Positions 1 to 10,763 of a stretch of 64,000 bases of DNA are shown piece by piece. Under the pieces are notes generated by a model that was given only the letters and a program-made list of their open reading frames with translations, made no database searches and was not told the DNA's origin. The stretch comes from Ostrinia nubilalis (lineage: Eukaryota > Arthropoda > Insecta > Lepidoptera > Crambidae), in NCBI RefSeq assembly GCF_963855985.1, contig NC_087112.1, positions 64,501 through 128,500 on the forward strand. Reading direction: 5' to 3'. Within the stretch, counting starts at the first letter, position 1, and each line of letters starts with the position of its first letter. Made by a program: the position numbers and the translations under genes.

Positions 1-2782
1 GCGCCGGTGATATGCTGGATAGTTTCCGGTACGCTGTTACATCTTCGACATAGATCCACCTGCAATTCTTTAGTGATATGCTTGCGATAGTTACGTGTCG
101 CTATCACCTGGTCCTGTATCGCTAGCATAAAAGCCTCTGTCTCGGGAAATAGCTCACCGCGCCTCAGCCATGCGTTCGATGCATCCTTATCGACGTGTGG
201 TTGACTGAGGTCAGCTTTATGCCTTCCGTGAAGAGACTTTTGAGCCCACTGCGTAGCTTTCTCCTGATCAAGTGAGCATTTTTCATTCCGTTGTGTGCTT
301 TTGTCATGTAAGTTTAGTGGCGTTAGTTTTTTATCTGTCAAATTAAGGTTGTGATAAAGTGGTAGTGTTTCGGCTTTTTTGTGGAAGAACTTTCTTAGTG
401 TAGTGATCTGTCTATTGTGTAGATTTTTTATGTCAATGAGTCCTCTGCCGTCTCTTGAAAGAACGGTCCTTTGTATGCACGATTTTGGGTGGTGTTTTCT
501 GAATTTTGTCATATGTGTATTTATATTACGTTGAAGTGTGTCTAATTCTGTTTGTGTCCAAGAAATAATGCCAAAAGAATATGTGAGAACTGGAATTGCG
601 AATGTGTTAATTGCTTTGATGAGATTTCTAGAGCTGAGATGTGTTTTGAGTATGGTTTTAAGTCTGTGTTTAAATTTATTTTTTAGTTGTTGTTTTGTTT
701 GTTTCTGCAATAGTTGTCGCGCTTGATAAAAACCTAAGTACTTATAGCTTGCTTCCTCGTTCATTGCTTCTATTTCTTCGCCTGTTTCCACAAAGTATGG
801 GTTGTGTTGGACTTTACCTCGTTCAATGGAGTGCACTTTGCATTTATCGATTCCAAACTGCATTTTAATGTCTCTGGAGAATGATTCTGTAATATTTGCT
901 AAAGTGAATAATTCTTCTTTACTGCTTCCGTATAACTTGATGTCATCCATATACATCAAGTGAGAGAGTATCTGGTGATTATCTTCAGCTGAGATGTTGT
1001 ACCCTAAATTAACTTTGTTTAATAAATGTGAGAGCGGATTTAATGCTAAGCAGAACCAAAGTGGGCTTAAGGCGTCACCTTGGAATATCCCCCGTTGAAT
1101 TCGGATAGGCTCGGTCGTTACTGAAGAACCATTCTGTTGGATTTTAAGTATTGTTTGCCAGTTTTGCATTGTCGATTTTAAAAACGTAACTATAGTAGGA
1201 TGTATTTTATATATATTCAGAACGTGTATTAGCCAGCTATGGGGAACAGAGTCAAATGCTTTTTGGTAATCAATAAACATAGTGTGGATATTTTTTCTCT
1301 TTCTCTGTGCCTCCCTCATAACTATTGCATCGATGGTTAACTGCTCTTTACACCCTTGGCTGCTTCTTCGGCATCCTTTCTGTTGCTCTGCGAGGATGCA
1401 ATGCTCATCTAGGTGTTCATATATCGCTTCACTTACACAAGACGTCATAATTTTGTAAATGGTTTGCAAGCAGGTGATGGGCCGGTATTTAGCTGGGTTA
1501 CTTGTGTCATGATGGTCCTTGGGTAACATATAAGTCACCCCTTGTGTTATGAATTCTGGAATAGTATGTGGTTCCTGTATGAATTGGTTAATGTGACTAT
1601 GGATGTACGGGTAAGTGTAAGTAAATTTTTTGTACCAATAATTGTGTATATTGTCTGTCCCAGGTGCTTTCCAATTATGAGTTCGTTTTATTACTTGAAT
1701 AAATGTGTCTGCAGGTATGAATTCAAAATGCATTTCTGTAGAGTTTGGATATAATTCGGAGTCATTAATCCAGTCGGCATCTTTATTGTGTTCTAGTGGA
1801 TTTTCCCAGATCTTGGCCCAAAATTGACGGAGTTCCTGTGGCAGAGGTGCTCTATTGTCTGACTGATTTAGTTGATTTTGGTTTTGATCGGAAGTGAGGT
1901 GTCTGTAGAAGTATTTTTCATTGTGTCGAAACTGATTATTTTGAACTTTGCGTGCCGTACATGTAAGGTATCGTTTGAGTCTGCTGGACGCTGCATTTAA
2001 TTTTTGTTTGAGGGTGTCGAGAAAATGTACTATTTCTGAGTTAGGTTCTTCGTGTACTGAGTGAATATGATATTTTCCTTTTATCTCTTCTACTGTTTTA
2101 GTGACTATTGAACTTCTATTTCCTTGCATGTAACTTGTTAGTCGTCCTATATCTGTTCTCAGCCTAGCTATTTTGTTTTCTAACCGCTGCTGCCACGAAG
2201 GTTTTCGTTTATTTCTTACCGCGTTGGAGCTGGTGCGATCATATACTTTCGAATTGTTACAAATTGCAGCTGTATAAGCTGCTGAATAAATAATAGCGTG
2301 CAATGTGGCAAAATCTTGGTCATGGCTTAAGTGTTTCGGTAAAACGTGGTTATTTAAAGTTTCAACAATAAAAGATAATTTTTTGGAGGTTTTCTGTTTT
2401 GGAATAAAAGGTCTACAAACAGGATCCGTAAATTGGAATTGCTCAAACGCCGTGTTAAACTGTTCTTCTATTTTAGCGACTTCTATACGTCCGTTAAATG
2501 TATTAGTGTGCTGTGGTGAGGGTTCGTTGTTAGTGCCGTCAGAAGTGCTATCAATAAACTGAGCTTCATTCGGGATTCCTTCTAAGTTGCTATTATTTTG
2601 CGATATAGTCTCATGTATGGTCGTTGACATGTTTGAGTCGTTACGTGTGTTTTTTAACTGCAAATCTACTTCTTGTCTAATTTGACTGATTTTGGCTTCA
2701 TTGAGATATTTATTTCTGATGATTGCTCTTTTCTGGTCTGAGATACGTTGCTCTGAAAGATGAGACAAGTGTGGGTAAAAGA
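1..2782 (-). pseudogene. LINE reverse transcriptase body with C-terminal zinc motif (Dong/R4-like)
   Basis: Read on the minus strand, I followed the frame without a stop from about 2780 to the window edge, roughly 925 codons. RT landmarks in order are QKGCRRSSQGCKEQL (about 1345-1390), FIDYQKAFDSVPHSW (about 1240-1285), the GIFQGDALSP block (about 1069-1092) and YMDDIKLYG (about 935-960). Near the edge a CRRC...H pattern marks the CCHC motif that precedes the restriction-like endonuclease in R2/R4-type LINEs. The protein would copy its own RNA at a nicked chromosomal target. This half is open, but it is cut off from its N-terminus by the MITE pair at 2783-3842, so it is classed as a pseudogene. 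The endonuclease domain itself lies outside the window. Confidence 0.8.
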
Positions 2783-3842
2783 CAATGCCGGAAATTGGCG
2801 TCTTTTTTTTTTCGCGCGGCCATCGACCAAACCTTGTTTTTTGATTACAAAATAGTGTAATAAACCAAACTTAGTATGACATGTATACCTCTAAACTCAG
2901 TCTGAACTGAGTTACGAGCATCAGAAGTTTGATGATTTTCATACTAGATTTGCTGTTTGGGCGCAAGTTTTGTAAGAAATTGCAACAAAATAATGACATT
3001 TTATGTGTAAACAAACAATACCATCCATTAAAGGCTCCAGACATCAGTATGCAGCAGAATCAGCGCAATAAAAAAATAGCGCAATATTTTGTTGCAATTT
3101 CTTACAAAACTTGCGCGCAAAAAGCAAATCTAGTATGAAAATAATTAAACTTCTAATGCTCGTAACTCAGTTCAGACTGAGTTTAGAGGTATACATGCCA
3201 TGGTAAGTTTGGTTTAAAACACTATTTTGAAATCAAAAAACAAGTTTGGTCGATGGCCGCGCGAAAAAAAAAAGACGCCACCTTCCATACAAAATCTGGC
3301 ATTGCCATTTGTATAAAAGACAATGCCGGAAATTGGCGTCTTTTTTTTTTCGCGCGGCCATCGACCAAACCTTGTTTTTTGATTACAAAATAATGTAATA
3401 AACCAAACTTACTATGACATGTATACCTCTAAACTCAGTCTGAACTGAGTTACGAGCGTTAGAAGTTTGATGATTTACATACTAGATTTGCTTTTTGCGA
3501 GCAAGTTTTGTAAGAAATTGCAACAAAATAGTGACGTTGTATGTGTAAACAAACAATACCATCCATTAAAGGCTCCAGACATCAGTGTGGAGCAGAATCA
3601 GCGCAATAAAAAATAGCGCAATATTTTGTTGCAATTTCTTACAAAACTTGCGCGCAAAAAGCAAATCTAGTATGTAAATCATCAAACTTCTAATGCTCGT
3701 AACTCAGTTCAGACTGAGTTTAGAGGTATACATCTCATAGTATGTTTGGTTTATTACACTATTTTGTAATCAAAAAACAAAGTTTGGTCGATGGCCGCGC
3801 GAAAAAAAAAAGACGCCACCTTCCATACAAAATCTGGCATTG
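2783..3842. mobile_element. Tandem pair of long foldback MITEs
   Basis: There are two copies, 2783-3304 and 3321-3842, about 522 bp each and nearly identical by eye. Each begins CAATGCC and ends GGCATTG, and each is itself a long imperfect palindrome. The left arm contains the Ser/Asn-free tract TTTCGCGCGGCCATCGACC and a TTGTAAGAAATTGCAACAAA block, and both reappear inverted in the right arm around a central loop of roughly 100 bp. The 16-bp spacer (3305-3320) joins a piece like the right outer flank (CCATTT) to a piece like the left outer flank (TAAAAGA). That suggests tandem duplication after one insertion. No coding region and no clean target duplication were found. The superfamily is unknown. 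Confidence 0.8.
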
Positions 3843-3971
3843 CCATTTCTCCCTAAGCCTTGTTCTGTATATGGTTAAATCCGTTTCTAACTGTGTAACT
3901 TCAAAATAGGATCGAATAATAGCTTCATTAATATCGTCTGTCCATTGCATTCTACCGCCTTCGTTGATCAT
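3843..3971 (-). pseudogene. Second Myb-like module of the Dong/R4-like LINE (5' piece of split ORF)
   Basis: This short open segment encodes QWTDDINEAIIRSYFEVTQL and ends at RLREKW where the MITE begins. The missing half of the module resumes on the far side of the MITE pair with YPHLSHLSEQRISDQKRAI. The start codon overlaps the stop of the preceding segment in an ATGA arrangement, so the frame changes by one base here. Because the module is continuous in sense with what lies before and after, a one-base indel is more likely than a genuine two-ORF design. The module resembles the one ending at 3968, with shared W-(T/S)-D, T-x-LE and QR-x-x-DQ-(R/K)-RAI positions. Confidence 0.65.
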
Positions 3972-4684
3972 GTTGTTGGGTGGTTGTGAGTATGTAGTTT
4001 GTTTGATGTTGTATGTGTTCCCTGTATTTCTGCTGTTACTTCTGCTCTGATAGAATCAAGGGTATCTGGAGACAGCAATCTATTATTAACTATGGCCCTA
4101 CGTTGGTCTCCTAAGCGCTGTCTAGATGCTTCCATTTCCGGGTAAGTTTGGGAAAACTTTTGATGAAGTAAATCCAGGTATCCTTTTTTTGTTTTTTCCA
4201 AATTTGTTGCTGTAAGGTATGTGCGCCAGATGAACTTATTCATTTCATCACTCCATCTTTTACGCGCACGCGTGGTTCCAGTAGTGGGTGCAGATTGATC
4301 AGCATTAGCTGTCCGCACAACATCTACCGGGGCTGGGGAAGTTGTGGATGATCGGGATGTAGTTAGGTCTTCAAAAGAATGAGGGGACGAGCTGGGGGAT
4401 TGGAATAAACTATGGATTGAGGATGATGGTGATGACGGTTTTGAGTTGATTTCGGCTGTAGTTAATTCGGGTGCATGCCCAGCGGGAGCCCGCCTGCTCA
4501 GCTCCTCGCCACCGACGGTTCGCATGCTGAGACACCCAGCGTCGGCTCCAGGTGTGCCCCGGCGATCGCCCCCGGGAAGCGGCATTATACGTAATTTCCT
4601 ACTTCGTAACTCCATACTGCTGGGTTTGCTATGGCCCTGTTGGTCACCCGTACAGAAAATATATTTCGGGTGTCCGCCCCCCAC
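3968..4684 (-). pseudogene. N-terminal segment of the Dong/R4-like LINE with first Myb-like module
   Basis: A 238-codon reading frame starts 47 bp inside the element's 5' end. The first ~120 residues are low-complexity, rich in Ser, Pro and Thr. Residues ~135-215 form a helical module beginning RWSDEMNKFIWRTYL and including QRLGDQRRAIVNNRLL. It is partly repeated in the next frame (QWTDDIN... and QRISDQKRAII). Such modules in R4-type LINEs are thought to bind target DNA, and that role is inference here. The frame ends at a TGA that overlaps the next ATG, most simply a one-base frameshift. Antisense frames over this GC-rich stretch are shadows. Confidence 0.65.
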
Positions 4685-4731
4685 GTGGCTTAGATGTTCA
4701 AGCGCGGACGTAAGGTTAGACTTTGGGGGGC

Positions 4732-4750
4732 TTATTATTATTATTATTAT
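4732..4750. repeat. (TTA)n microsatellite at LINE 5' boundary
   Basis: About six TTA units (TAA on the minus strand) abut the 5' end of the LINE. Dong was described as inserting in TAA repeats, so this is the probable target site. Confidence 0.8.
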
Positions 4751-5239
4751 AACATTTGGCCAATTTTCAAAGTAAATTAACAGTAATTACTGTGTTATTC
4801 ACTTTGCTAAGGATATTCTTTAGTTGTGCAAAAATGAAATTGCTCAAACGGCCAGGGTATCGGACACATAATACTTATGGTCCAGATTCCTTTTGCCTTA
4901 AGCTTACAACGAAAGTACGCATTTTTTTAAAAGTAATTTCTACTGCATGGTGGCAATTTTAAATTAACTTGGTAATGTAATTGATTTAATGGTTTGTAAA
5001 TAGATGCGAGAAAGCGTTTAGATGCTGACAAATTTTGTTCTCTCCGTAAAATATAGATTAACTTTCCACAAAGTTTGAATTACCAATTATTTACAATTGA
5101 AATAACAAAGTTAAAGTGTTTTTTTTTAATGGTCTACGTATGCTTAGGTTTAGTATACTGATATCAATTGAAATTATTGCTAGATTGAGTGGGCTATGTA
5201 TGTTCACTGGACTAGTTAGGGGGCAGTGTATGTTTGGTC
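4751..5239. other. AT-rich sequence, nothing recognised
   Basis: Unique-looking AT-rich DNA between the LINE target site and the 28-bp array. No supported gene, RNA or element end was seen. Confidence 0.5.
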
Positions 5240-5395
5240 ACTGGATTTTTGAGTGGGTATGTTTCCCGCTGGATTTTTTGAGTGGGTATGTTTCCCGCTG
5301 GATTTTTGAGTGGGTATGTTTCCCGCTGGATTTTTGAGTGGGTATGTTTCCCGCTGGATTTATGAGTGGGTAGGTTTCCCGCTGGATTTATGAGT
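5240..5395. repeat. 28-bp tandem repeat, about 5.5 copies
   Basis: The unit is CTGGATTTTTGAGTGGGTAT followed by GTTTCCCG. The first copies are nearly identical; one has an extra T, and the last two carry TTTATG in place of TTTTTG. Single diverged units (CACTGGA...TAGG) lie just upstream. The array sits about 210 bp before the Ser/Arg-rich ORF at 5607-5831. The 10.7-17.3 kb LTR unit has the same order, array then Ser/Arg-rich segment. Confidence 0.9.
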
Positions 5396-5606
5396 GACCT
5401 GCATACATTTGTCGGATATTTTGAGTAAGCTAGGTTTGCTTACTGGATAAAGCTATAATGTTTGTTAATTAAATAGGCTATTTTACTAGATCAAATGAAA
5501 TACCAATATTTTCAAGATTTTATTTAATAGAAAAGCTACATACAATAATAAAATAGTTTTAGATTGATCATGCCATTTTACATACAGTCTGGGACGGTTT
5601 ATTTCG

Positions 5607-5831
5607 GTGAATTATTATAAATTACAGAAACAAATGACTTCTGATGACGAACACGGTACACCACGGGGAACGCCGCCTGGTTTGCTTCCGAAGCGGCGTG
5701 GACGAGCAAAGAAGTCTAAGTGGAGAAGGAGTCCTTCTTCTTCTTCCACGTCGAGCAGCGAACCTGTACCTAGGAAGTCGCTTCTAGCGAGCTTAGTAGT
5801 GAATCTGAATAACCATTCAATTAATTGTTAA
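5607..5831 (+). CDS. Short Ser/Arg-rich ORF, possible remnant of an LTR element protein
   Basis: A 74-codon frame. From the second Met it reads MTSDDEHGTPRGTPPGLLPK, then a Lys/Arg-rich stretch (KRRGRAKKSKWRR) and a Ser run (SPSSSSTSSSEPVP). It is basic and low-complexity, with no recognised domain. A diverged counterpart lies at 13483-13716 (TAEDGARIPPGAP, then RRSSSSSSSAEGAVP), preceded in both places by similar DNA around TTTATTTCG. The two copies therefore look like parts of one repeat family, perhaps the start of a gag-like protein. No host exon evidence was seen. Function is unknown. Confidence 0.35.
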   Translation: MNYYKLQKQMTSDDEHGTPRGTPPGLLPKRRGRAKKSKWRRSPSSSSTSSSEPVPRKSLLASLVVNLNNHSINC

Positions 5832-6118
5832 GTTAAAAGTAGAAAATTATATTTTTAAATTATAAAGCAGTATAAAATTTATAAAAAAATGTATACAAGT
5901 GTATTTAAATATTGATATTATATTTGCATCTTATTGATTTATGAAATATTGTATGTATTGATATAATATTATGTTAAAACTCTATTGATTGAATTAATGT
6001 ATATTGATAATAATATATTTACGCTCTATTGATTTAGAAAATACATAATGAACTTAATCAGTAGCTAATCTAATAAATGTACCTAAGCGAATGTCATGAT
6101 TTAACATTATCAAAATGT
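5832..6118. other. Very AT-rich spacer
   Basis: AT-rich DNA with no gene. At 6086-6098 it contains CGAATGTCATGATTT, the motif also found at the LTR start at 7393 and, with one change, at 16797. It may be a broken LTR edge, but too little remains to be sure. Confidence 0.4.
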
Positions 6119-7209
6119 GTAGGGTGCATCGTTGAACAGTGAACCGGCCTTTTTTCTAAATGCTCTAATTAGCTGGAAAATGAAGCTAGAAATGTCATTA
6201 TGGTCTTATCAGTCAGGTAATTTAATAAGGTTTCTAATTTTTAGGCTTAAAATTAGCCTCAGCAATAAAAAGGTAACTTAAATTAGGTTTTAAAAAAAAA
6301 TGAAATTTGGCTCACTGTGTACTACGGGTAGTTTTCACTGAACCACCCATATTTCAACAGTGAACCATAAAGTTAATTACGAGTAAAAATTATGATTTTG
6401 GAAAATAAACAACATAATTTTAGATAATCAGCTTTTATTTTTACAACACAAAAATCAAATGGAAATAAAAATGATTATTTCCACAAACAGTCTTCATAAA
6501 AAATCACAGAATCCAAAAATAACAACGAAACTCGCACAAAACCCAAATGAGAAGAAAAATGCTTCTTTTAACAAAAATAACTAAACATTGTCTAATAAAG
6601 CCTTCAAGTAATCAATAATCAACCTTTTTGGTGGTAAACAAACAGTCTTCATTTAAAAAATCACAGAAAACAAAAATAACACAAGACACAATTGAAAAGA
6701 AAAATCCTTCTTTAAACAAAAATAACTGAAAATTGCCTCTTAAAGCGTTCAGGTAATTAATCAACCGTTTGGTGGTTAAATAAAAAAACAGTCAACCGGT
6801 TCACTGTGTACTTTGAAAACCTGGTTCACTGTTCAAAACATACACTATTCAACTTATGAGTTCACAAACAATAAGAAGTACGCGGAATGGTCATCACGGA
6901 ATGTGCTCATTATACAGATAAATCTACAATAATTTTGATACCAAATAGATTTCGTACTTAATATAAATAGCAAAATATACAAAAATCGTAAAGCATAACT
7001 AAAAAAACTATCTTTTGTCGTCGAGAAACAAAGAATTCGCAGCCACACTTCACACCTTTGCCACAGTCGCCGGCGCACTACGGGAGAGGGTAAGGGCATC
7101 CACGAGGCACGTAGTGACTCGTTCGGTGGAACTGGCAACGTCATACTTTTTGAAATATGGCGGTGGTTCAGCGTATCTGGTTGGTTCACTGTTCGACTAC
7201 CCACCCTAC
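6119..7209. mobile_element. Non-autonomous DNA transposon with ~30-bp terminal inverted repeats
   Basis: The left end starts GTAGGGTGCATCGTTGAACA and the right end reads TTCGACTACCCACCCTAC; after inversion they match through GAACAGTGAACC. The same AACAGTGAACC/GGTTCACTGTT motif recurs subterminally (about 6356, 6797 and 6822), as is common where a transposase binds. The interior is AT-rich and non-coding apart from a more GC-rich patch at 7015-7140, for which I recognise no product. The 8 bases flanking each end do not match, so no target duplication supports a superfamily. The TAGGGTG end would fit hAT-like elements (inference). Confidence 0.7.
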
Positions 7210-7361
7210 TAAATTACAATTTACATAATTAAGTTCATGAGATTTAACTATGTATAATTTTTTATACCACTAAGGAATTAATGTTCCAGTATTTATTTCA
7301 TTTATTTAATCGGATCCACTAACTATGTTTAGTTATTTTCATTTTTCTTAAATAAGTGTGC

Positions 7362-7735
7362 GTCGGGAGACAGCACAATATCGGATGGCCGAATGTCATG
7401 ATTTTTAGAAAATATTGTATATTATTTTAGTGAATTTAAAAAAATATGTCACGATTTTATTATAATTTTAAAATTAAAAAGTGGCAACACTGTTAACAAC
7501 TGCAATCTTGTTTGGCAAGGAAGTGGTAATGTGGAGGGGATAGAGAGGCTTGTTGTAGGCCTAGAGCTCACTCAGATTGATTACTCTGTTAGCTTCGATA
7601 GAACTCAGACTACTTGACGAATCTATGTCCGATAGCTGTTATAATAATTATTGTGAGTTGAATATTGAGTAATTGAAGTGTAAGTGTGTAAGTGGAAATA
7701 TACTCGAGTTTGGCTGGAATAACGTGGTTTCTTTT
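7362..7735 (+). mobile_element. Degenerate LTR fragment related to the 10.7-17.3 kb LTR unit
   Basis: GTCGGGAGACAGCACAATAT followed by CGGATGGCCGAATG leads into TGTCATGATTTTTAGAAAAT. The right LTR of the later unit is entered the same way at 16771-16820 (CGGGAGGCATCACGG, CGGATGGCCGAATG, then TGTAATGATTTTAGAA). Similarity fades after about 40 bp, so the right limit is a guess. It probably marks an old insertion whose interior includes the Ser/Arg-rich ORF at 5607-5831. Confidence 0.45.
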
Positions 7736-9751
7736 TATAATTAATTAAATCATACAGATTATGTTCTTTTCCCTGCATGACACAAACGCATCACTCCATT
7801 TGAGTCTCTATTTTAACATAAGCGCGAGAAGCCTTTGACCCAAGGGCCGTTCTGTTCTCGCTGGGGCTGCGGTCGTCTTGCAACTCCGGGGACATAATTA
7901 ATATTGTATTTGTCGCCGCCGCAGCCCTGGGCCTCCACGCATGCCTCTCGGAGGTCGCTCGGCTTTGGTCCTCCGCCGCGAGGTGGAGCTGTGGGCAAAC
8001 GCGGTAATCCGGGCGCAAGAGAATGTCGATGGCTACAAGTTAGAATGACCCATTTTTTAAGTTGAATAGTTTCTCAATGATGTCGACATAGTTCAATGTT
8101 TTATTTAAAAGAAAATTAGTATTTCGTATTGCACAAATTACTAATAGTTTACCCCTTCAGTTAAACAATTTAAACATTGGGAAATGATCAAGCTAAACAC
8201 ATAAATCATGGCTATTCGTCATAATAATTATTAGAGACTGTTTTCTTTAGTACTAAAAAGGTTTACTAAAATTATACTTTTTTTTTAAATAATATGTATT
8301 TGATCATTAAATGATACGGGTATAATATAGGTAGACAGTTATGTACAGTCAGCTTTTACAAATATTAAAGACTGTAGCGCTGCAGCTTGGGAGACGCCGA
8401 TAGTGCCAGTTGTGTATGATAGCTTGGATTGATTAATTGAGTCTAGGAACTTCTTAGGGGCCCGCACAACTTGTGAAAAAAGTGATTCTTGCAGTTAATT
8501 CACTGAATTTCTCTGCATTGGATTAAAAAAAAATACTTGATGGTTCGATTTGAAAGTTTCAAAGCTGTATTCATTTCACTTGAAGAATTTTCGTAGCAAA
8601 GAAAACATGGTGTAATATTGTTTAAATAATAATACGAAAATTATATACAGGTCTAGAAATCATATGAGTATAATAAGAGTAGATATGATACAAATGTTCA
8701 GAACCTTTTATAAAAGAGCATAATGGAACTTGACTGGTTTCTTGGACAAGTAAATACCTACTACGAGTATAATACTCGTATATCATCGTTTTTTTCACGT
8801 TAGATATTGTCAAAAGCAGCAAGATAAGTACACATCCATCTTTAAATCTTTCAATAAATACAAGTAATCAGTGATAACACACGCTATTAAATCAGCACCC
8901 GACTCTTATCGCATCAGAGTCGTCGATGACAAAGTTCATGACAAAATATCTGCTCAGGTCATTGATAAGCCATTTACTTTCCCTCCCCTTTGGGCCCGTA
9001 AACGCTATCTGCCTCAAGTGTTATTGCTCGCATTATAAACCTCGCTACACGCACTCCCGTTCCCGAAGCACGCCAATATACCCCTTATTCCCTCAACATA
9101 CGTGTTGGAATTCCGCGTGCGCGACCGAGGACTGATCGCTAAGTGAGTGAGCAGTCGGAGACATTTTTCGATCCACTTGTGTGTAATAAAGCATTGGATT
9201 GGAGTCGATGGCGGAGATTGGGCGGGTCGATTCACGCAAATGCTCTTTTAAAATGTACAGTGATTTACGCGGTTTGTTTATTTATGAAAATACTCCGCGA
9301 CGCGCTTTCTGCTTCGTCACCTCGACGCCGCACCGCTCATTTCCATTTGCTTCAAATACACTCGCACGCTCAACCCAGAAATTGCTAAATAAAATTCTCG
9401 ATATAAAACGTGGTAGCCTACTACGATGTCTTATCAAAATAAATTTCAAGTTCTTTCTCCTAAAATTAACATATTTCATGAGAATTGATTCTTCACAGGT
9501 AAGTATTTCACCTGAAAAAACGTGACTTGATAAAAGTTATTTACATGAATAATAAAATAAGGCTTTTAAACAACACAGATCAAAGAATGTGGGTAATGGA
9601 AATTTCTATTTAAGTAGATACTTAAGATTAGATTTTGAGAAACTCTGAACATAATAATAAAGAAATGCATAATTATTAAATTAATTATGTGACTACTAAA
9701 AAGAAATAAAGATTGTACCTACATGTAAATTAATGGTAAATACAGAAAAAT
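7736..9751. other. Non-coding stretch with a GC-rich island at 7840-8020
   Basis: Mostly AT-rich, unique-looking DNA. The 7840-8020 island is GC-rich (GTCGCCGCCGCAGCCCTGGG and neighbours). It has overlapping open frames on the minus strand but no recognisable protein and no clear splice sites. It could be a conserved non-coding element or a short exon. Around 9050-9330 there is a second, weaker GC-rich patch. No repeat ends were recognised. Confidence 0.35.
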
Positions 9752-9871
9752 AGGTGGACCGACGATCTGGTAAAGGTCGCGGGAAGAGCCTGGATGCGGG
9801 CAGCGCAGGACCGTTCATTGTGGAAAACCTTGGGGGAGGCCTTTGTCCAGCAGTGGACGTCATTTGGCTGA
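9752..9871 (+). pseudogene. C-terminal tail of an RTE-type LINE reverse transcriptase
   Basis: Forty codons ending in TGA read RWTDDLVKVAGRAWMRAAQD, then RSLWKTLGEAFVQQWTSFG. This is the typical C-terminus of the RTE-like endonuclease-RT proteins scattered through lepidopteran genomes. The 5' part is missing, as expected for a 5'-truncated LINE copy. A near-identical tail lies at 42381-42515, a decayed one at about 55260-55440, and a minus-strand relative at 47520-47660. An A-rich tail (GAAAAGAAAGAAGAAGAAGA) follows the stop. Confidence 0.75.
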
Positions 9872-10386
9872 AAAGAAAGAAGAAGAAGACAGAAAAATAA
9901 TTATTATGTAAGCTTATTTTATGAAAAGTTGTCAATCATGTTACATGGTTTGTCTCAGACGAGCCTCTTTGCGCCCCAGATTAACTTTATTGCTGTAATA
10001 TTATGACTTTTTACATTAAGCTGTTTAATGGATGGAGTCCCTTATAATTGGGTCCCGACGTGTATTTGTGACGGCCCTCGTTCACGCGTCATTAGTGTCA
10101 GGCACATTGTTCCGCGAATAAGCCATAAGACGTCCTCGTGGGAAGTGCCGCGGCTTGAGCCATCGACTATTAATTATCTCGCGGCGGCTCTCGTGGCGGC
10201 TCTCGCTGAGCCATGAGTCGACAGGAGGCTTTCGAGCCTCACTGAACACTTACTAAGAGTTTATATTCCAGGAAATCTCAAAGAAATTTCTATGTATATC
10301 ATGAATAACATTATATTTTTGAGTAGGTATAAGCATTTAAAAATCAAAATTACATCTAAAGATTGTTTGCGCCCGTGACAGCTTAG
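9872..10386. other. Non-coding, with GC-richer block at 10020-10215
   Basis: No element ends recognised. The 10020-10215 block (CGTGACGGCC..., CGCGGCGGCTCTCGTGGCGG) is unlike its AT-rich surroundings and carries a small open frame without recognised homology. It could be regulatory DNA. Confidence 0.35.
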
Positions 10387-10538
10387 GCCTTGTCCAGGAG
10401 AGCTAGGTACTAGGAGCCAATACATTGCGTCCACAACACAAGACACGCGCGAGTTGAACATACGCGCGTAAATCGCGTATACAATACGCTCGTGTTCGCG
10501 CGTAGGATTCGCGGCAAATTCGCCCTCCTGGACAAGGC
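10387..10538. mobile_element. Short MITE with 14-bp terminal inverted repeats
   Basis: Ends are GCCTTGTCCAGGAG and CTCCTGGACAAGGC, a perfect 14-bp inverted pair 152 bp apart. The inside holds GCGCG-rich blocks (ACGCGCGTAAATCGCGTATA). No clear target duplication was seen. Confidence 0.65.
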
Positions 10539-10763
10539 GTTGTTGTAAATGTTAAAAATCCCAACATAGAACGTAATAAACTCTGACAACGTCACAACCA
10601 TCACAACGGGGCTGTCTCAGTTCGTTCAGTAAATTTTGTTAAATTCTACACGTGCCATGAAAATAATAGCGTTTACATATTTTTGTGATAAGGCCATGAA
10701 AGTTTGATGATAACGCTCGAGGCTCTGTATTTATATTAAGTAATATCAGCATACACTCGTAAG

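Larger units (their letters stand above)
1..4731 (-). mobile_element. Dong/R4-clade non-LTR retrotransposon, interrupted and truncated by window edge
   Basis: The minus strand carries a LINE running from a 5' end beside a (TAA)n tract at 4732-4750 to beyond position 1. Its order is an N-terminal region with two similar DNA-binding-like modules, a linker, a reverse transcriptase (RT), and a CCHC zinc motif just inside the window edge. A restriction-like endonuclease should follow outside the window. The YMDDIKLYG form of the RT active site, the single-ORF layout and insertion into TAA repeats fit the R4/Dong clade described from Bombyx. The clade name is inference from remembered family traits. 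The copy is dead as it stands: a 1.06-kb MITE pair splits the ORF and the frame shifts once near 3969. Confidence 0.75.

Noticed and set aside
4446..4775. Plus-strand frame over the LINE N-terminus
   Set aside because: Antisense shadow of the GC-rich LINE coding sequence.
6086..7209. Left LTR partner for the 7398 LTR fragment
   Set aside because: Only about 13 bases (CGAATGTCATGATTT) match before similarity ends.
7791..8018. Host exon in the 7.8-8.0 kb GC-rich island
   Set aside because: Two overlapping minus frames compete, neither has a recognisable motif or clear splice sites.
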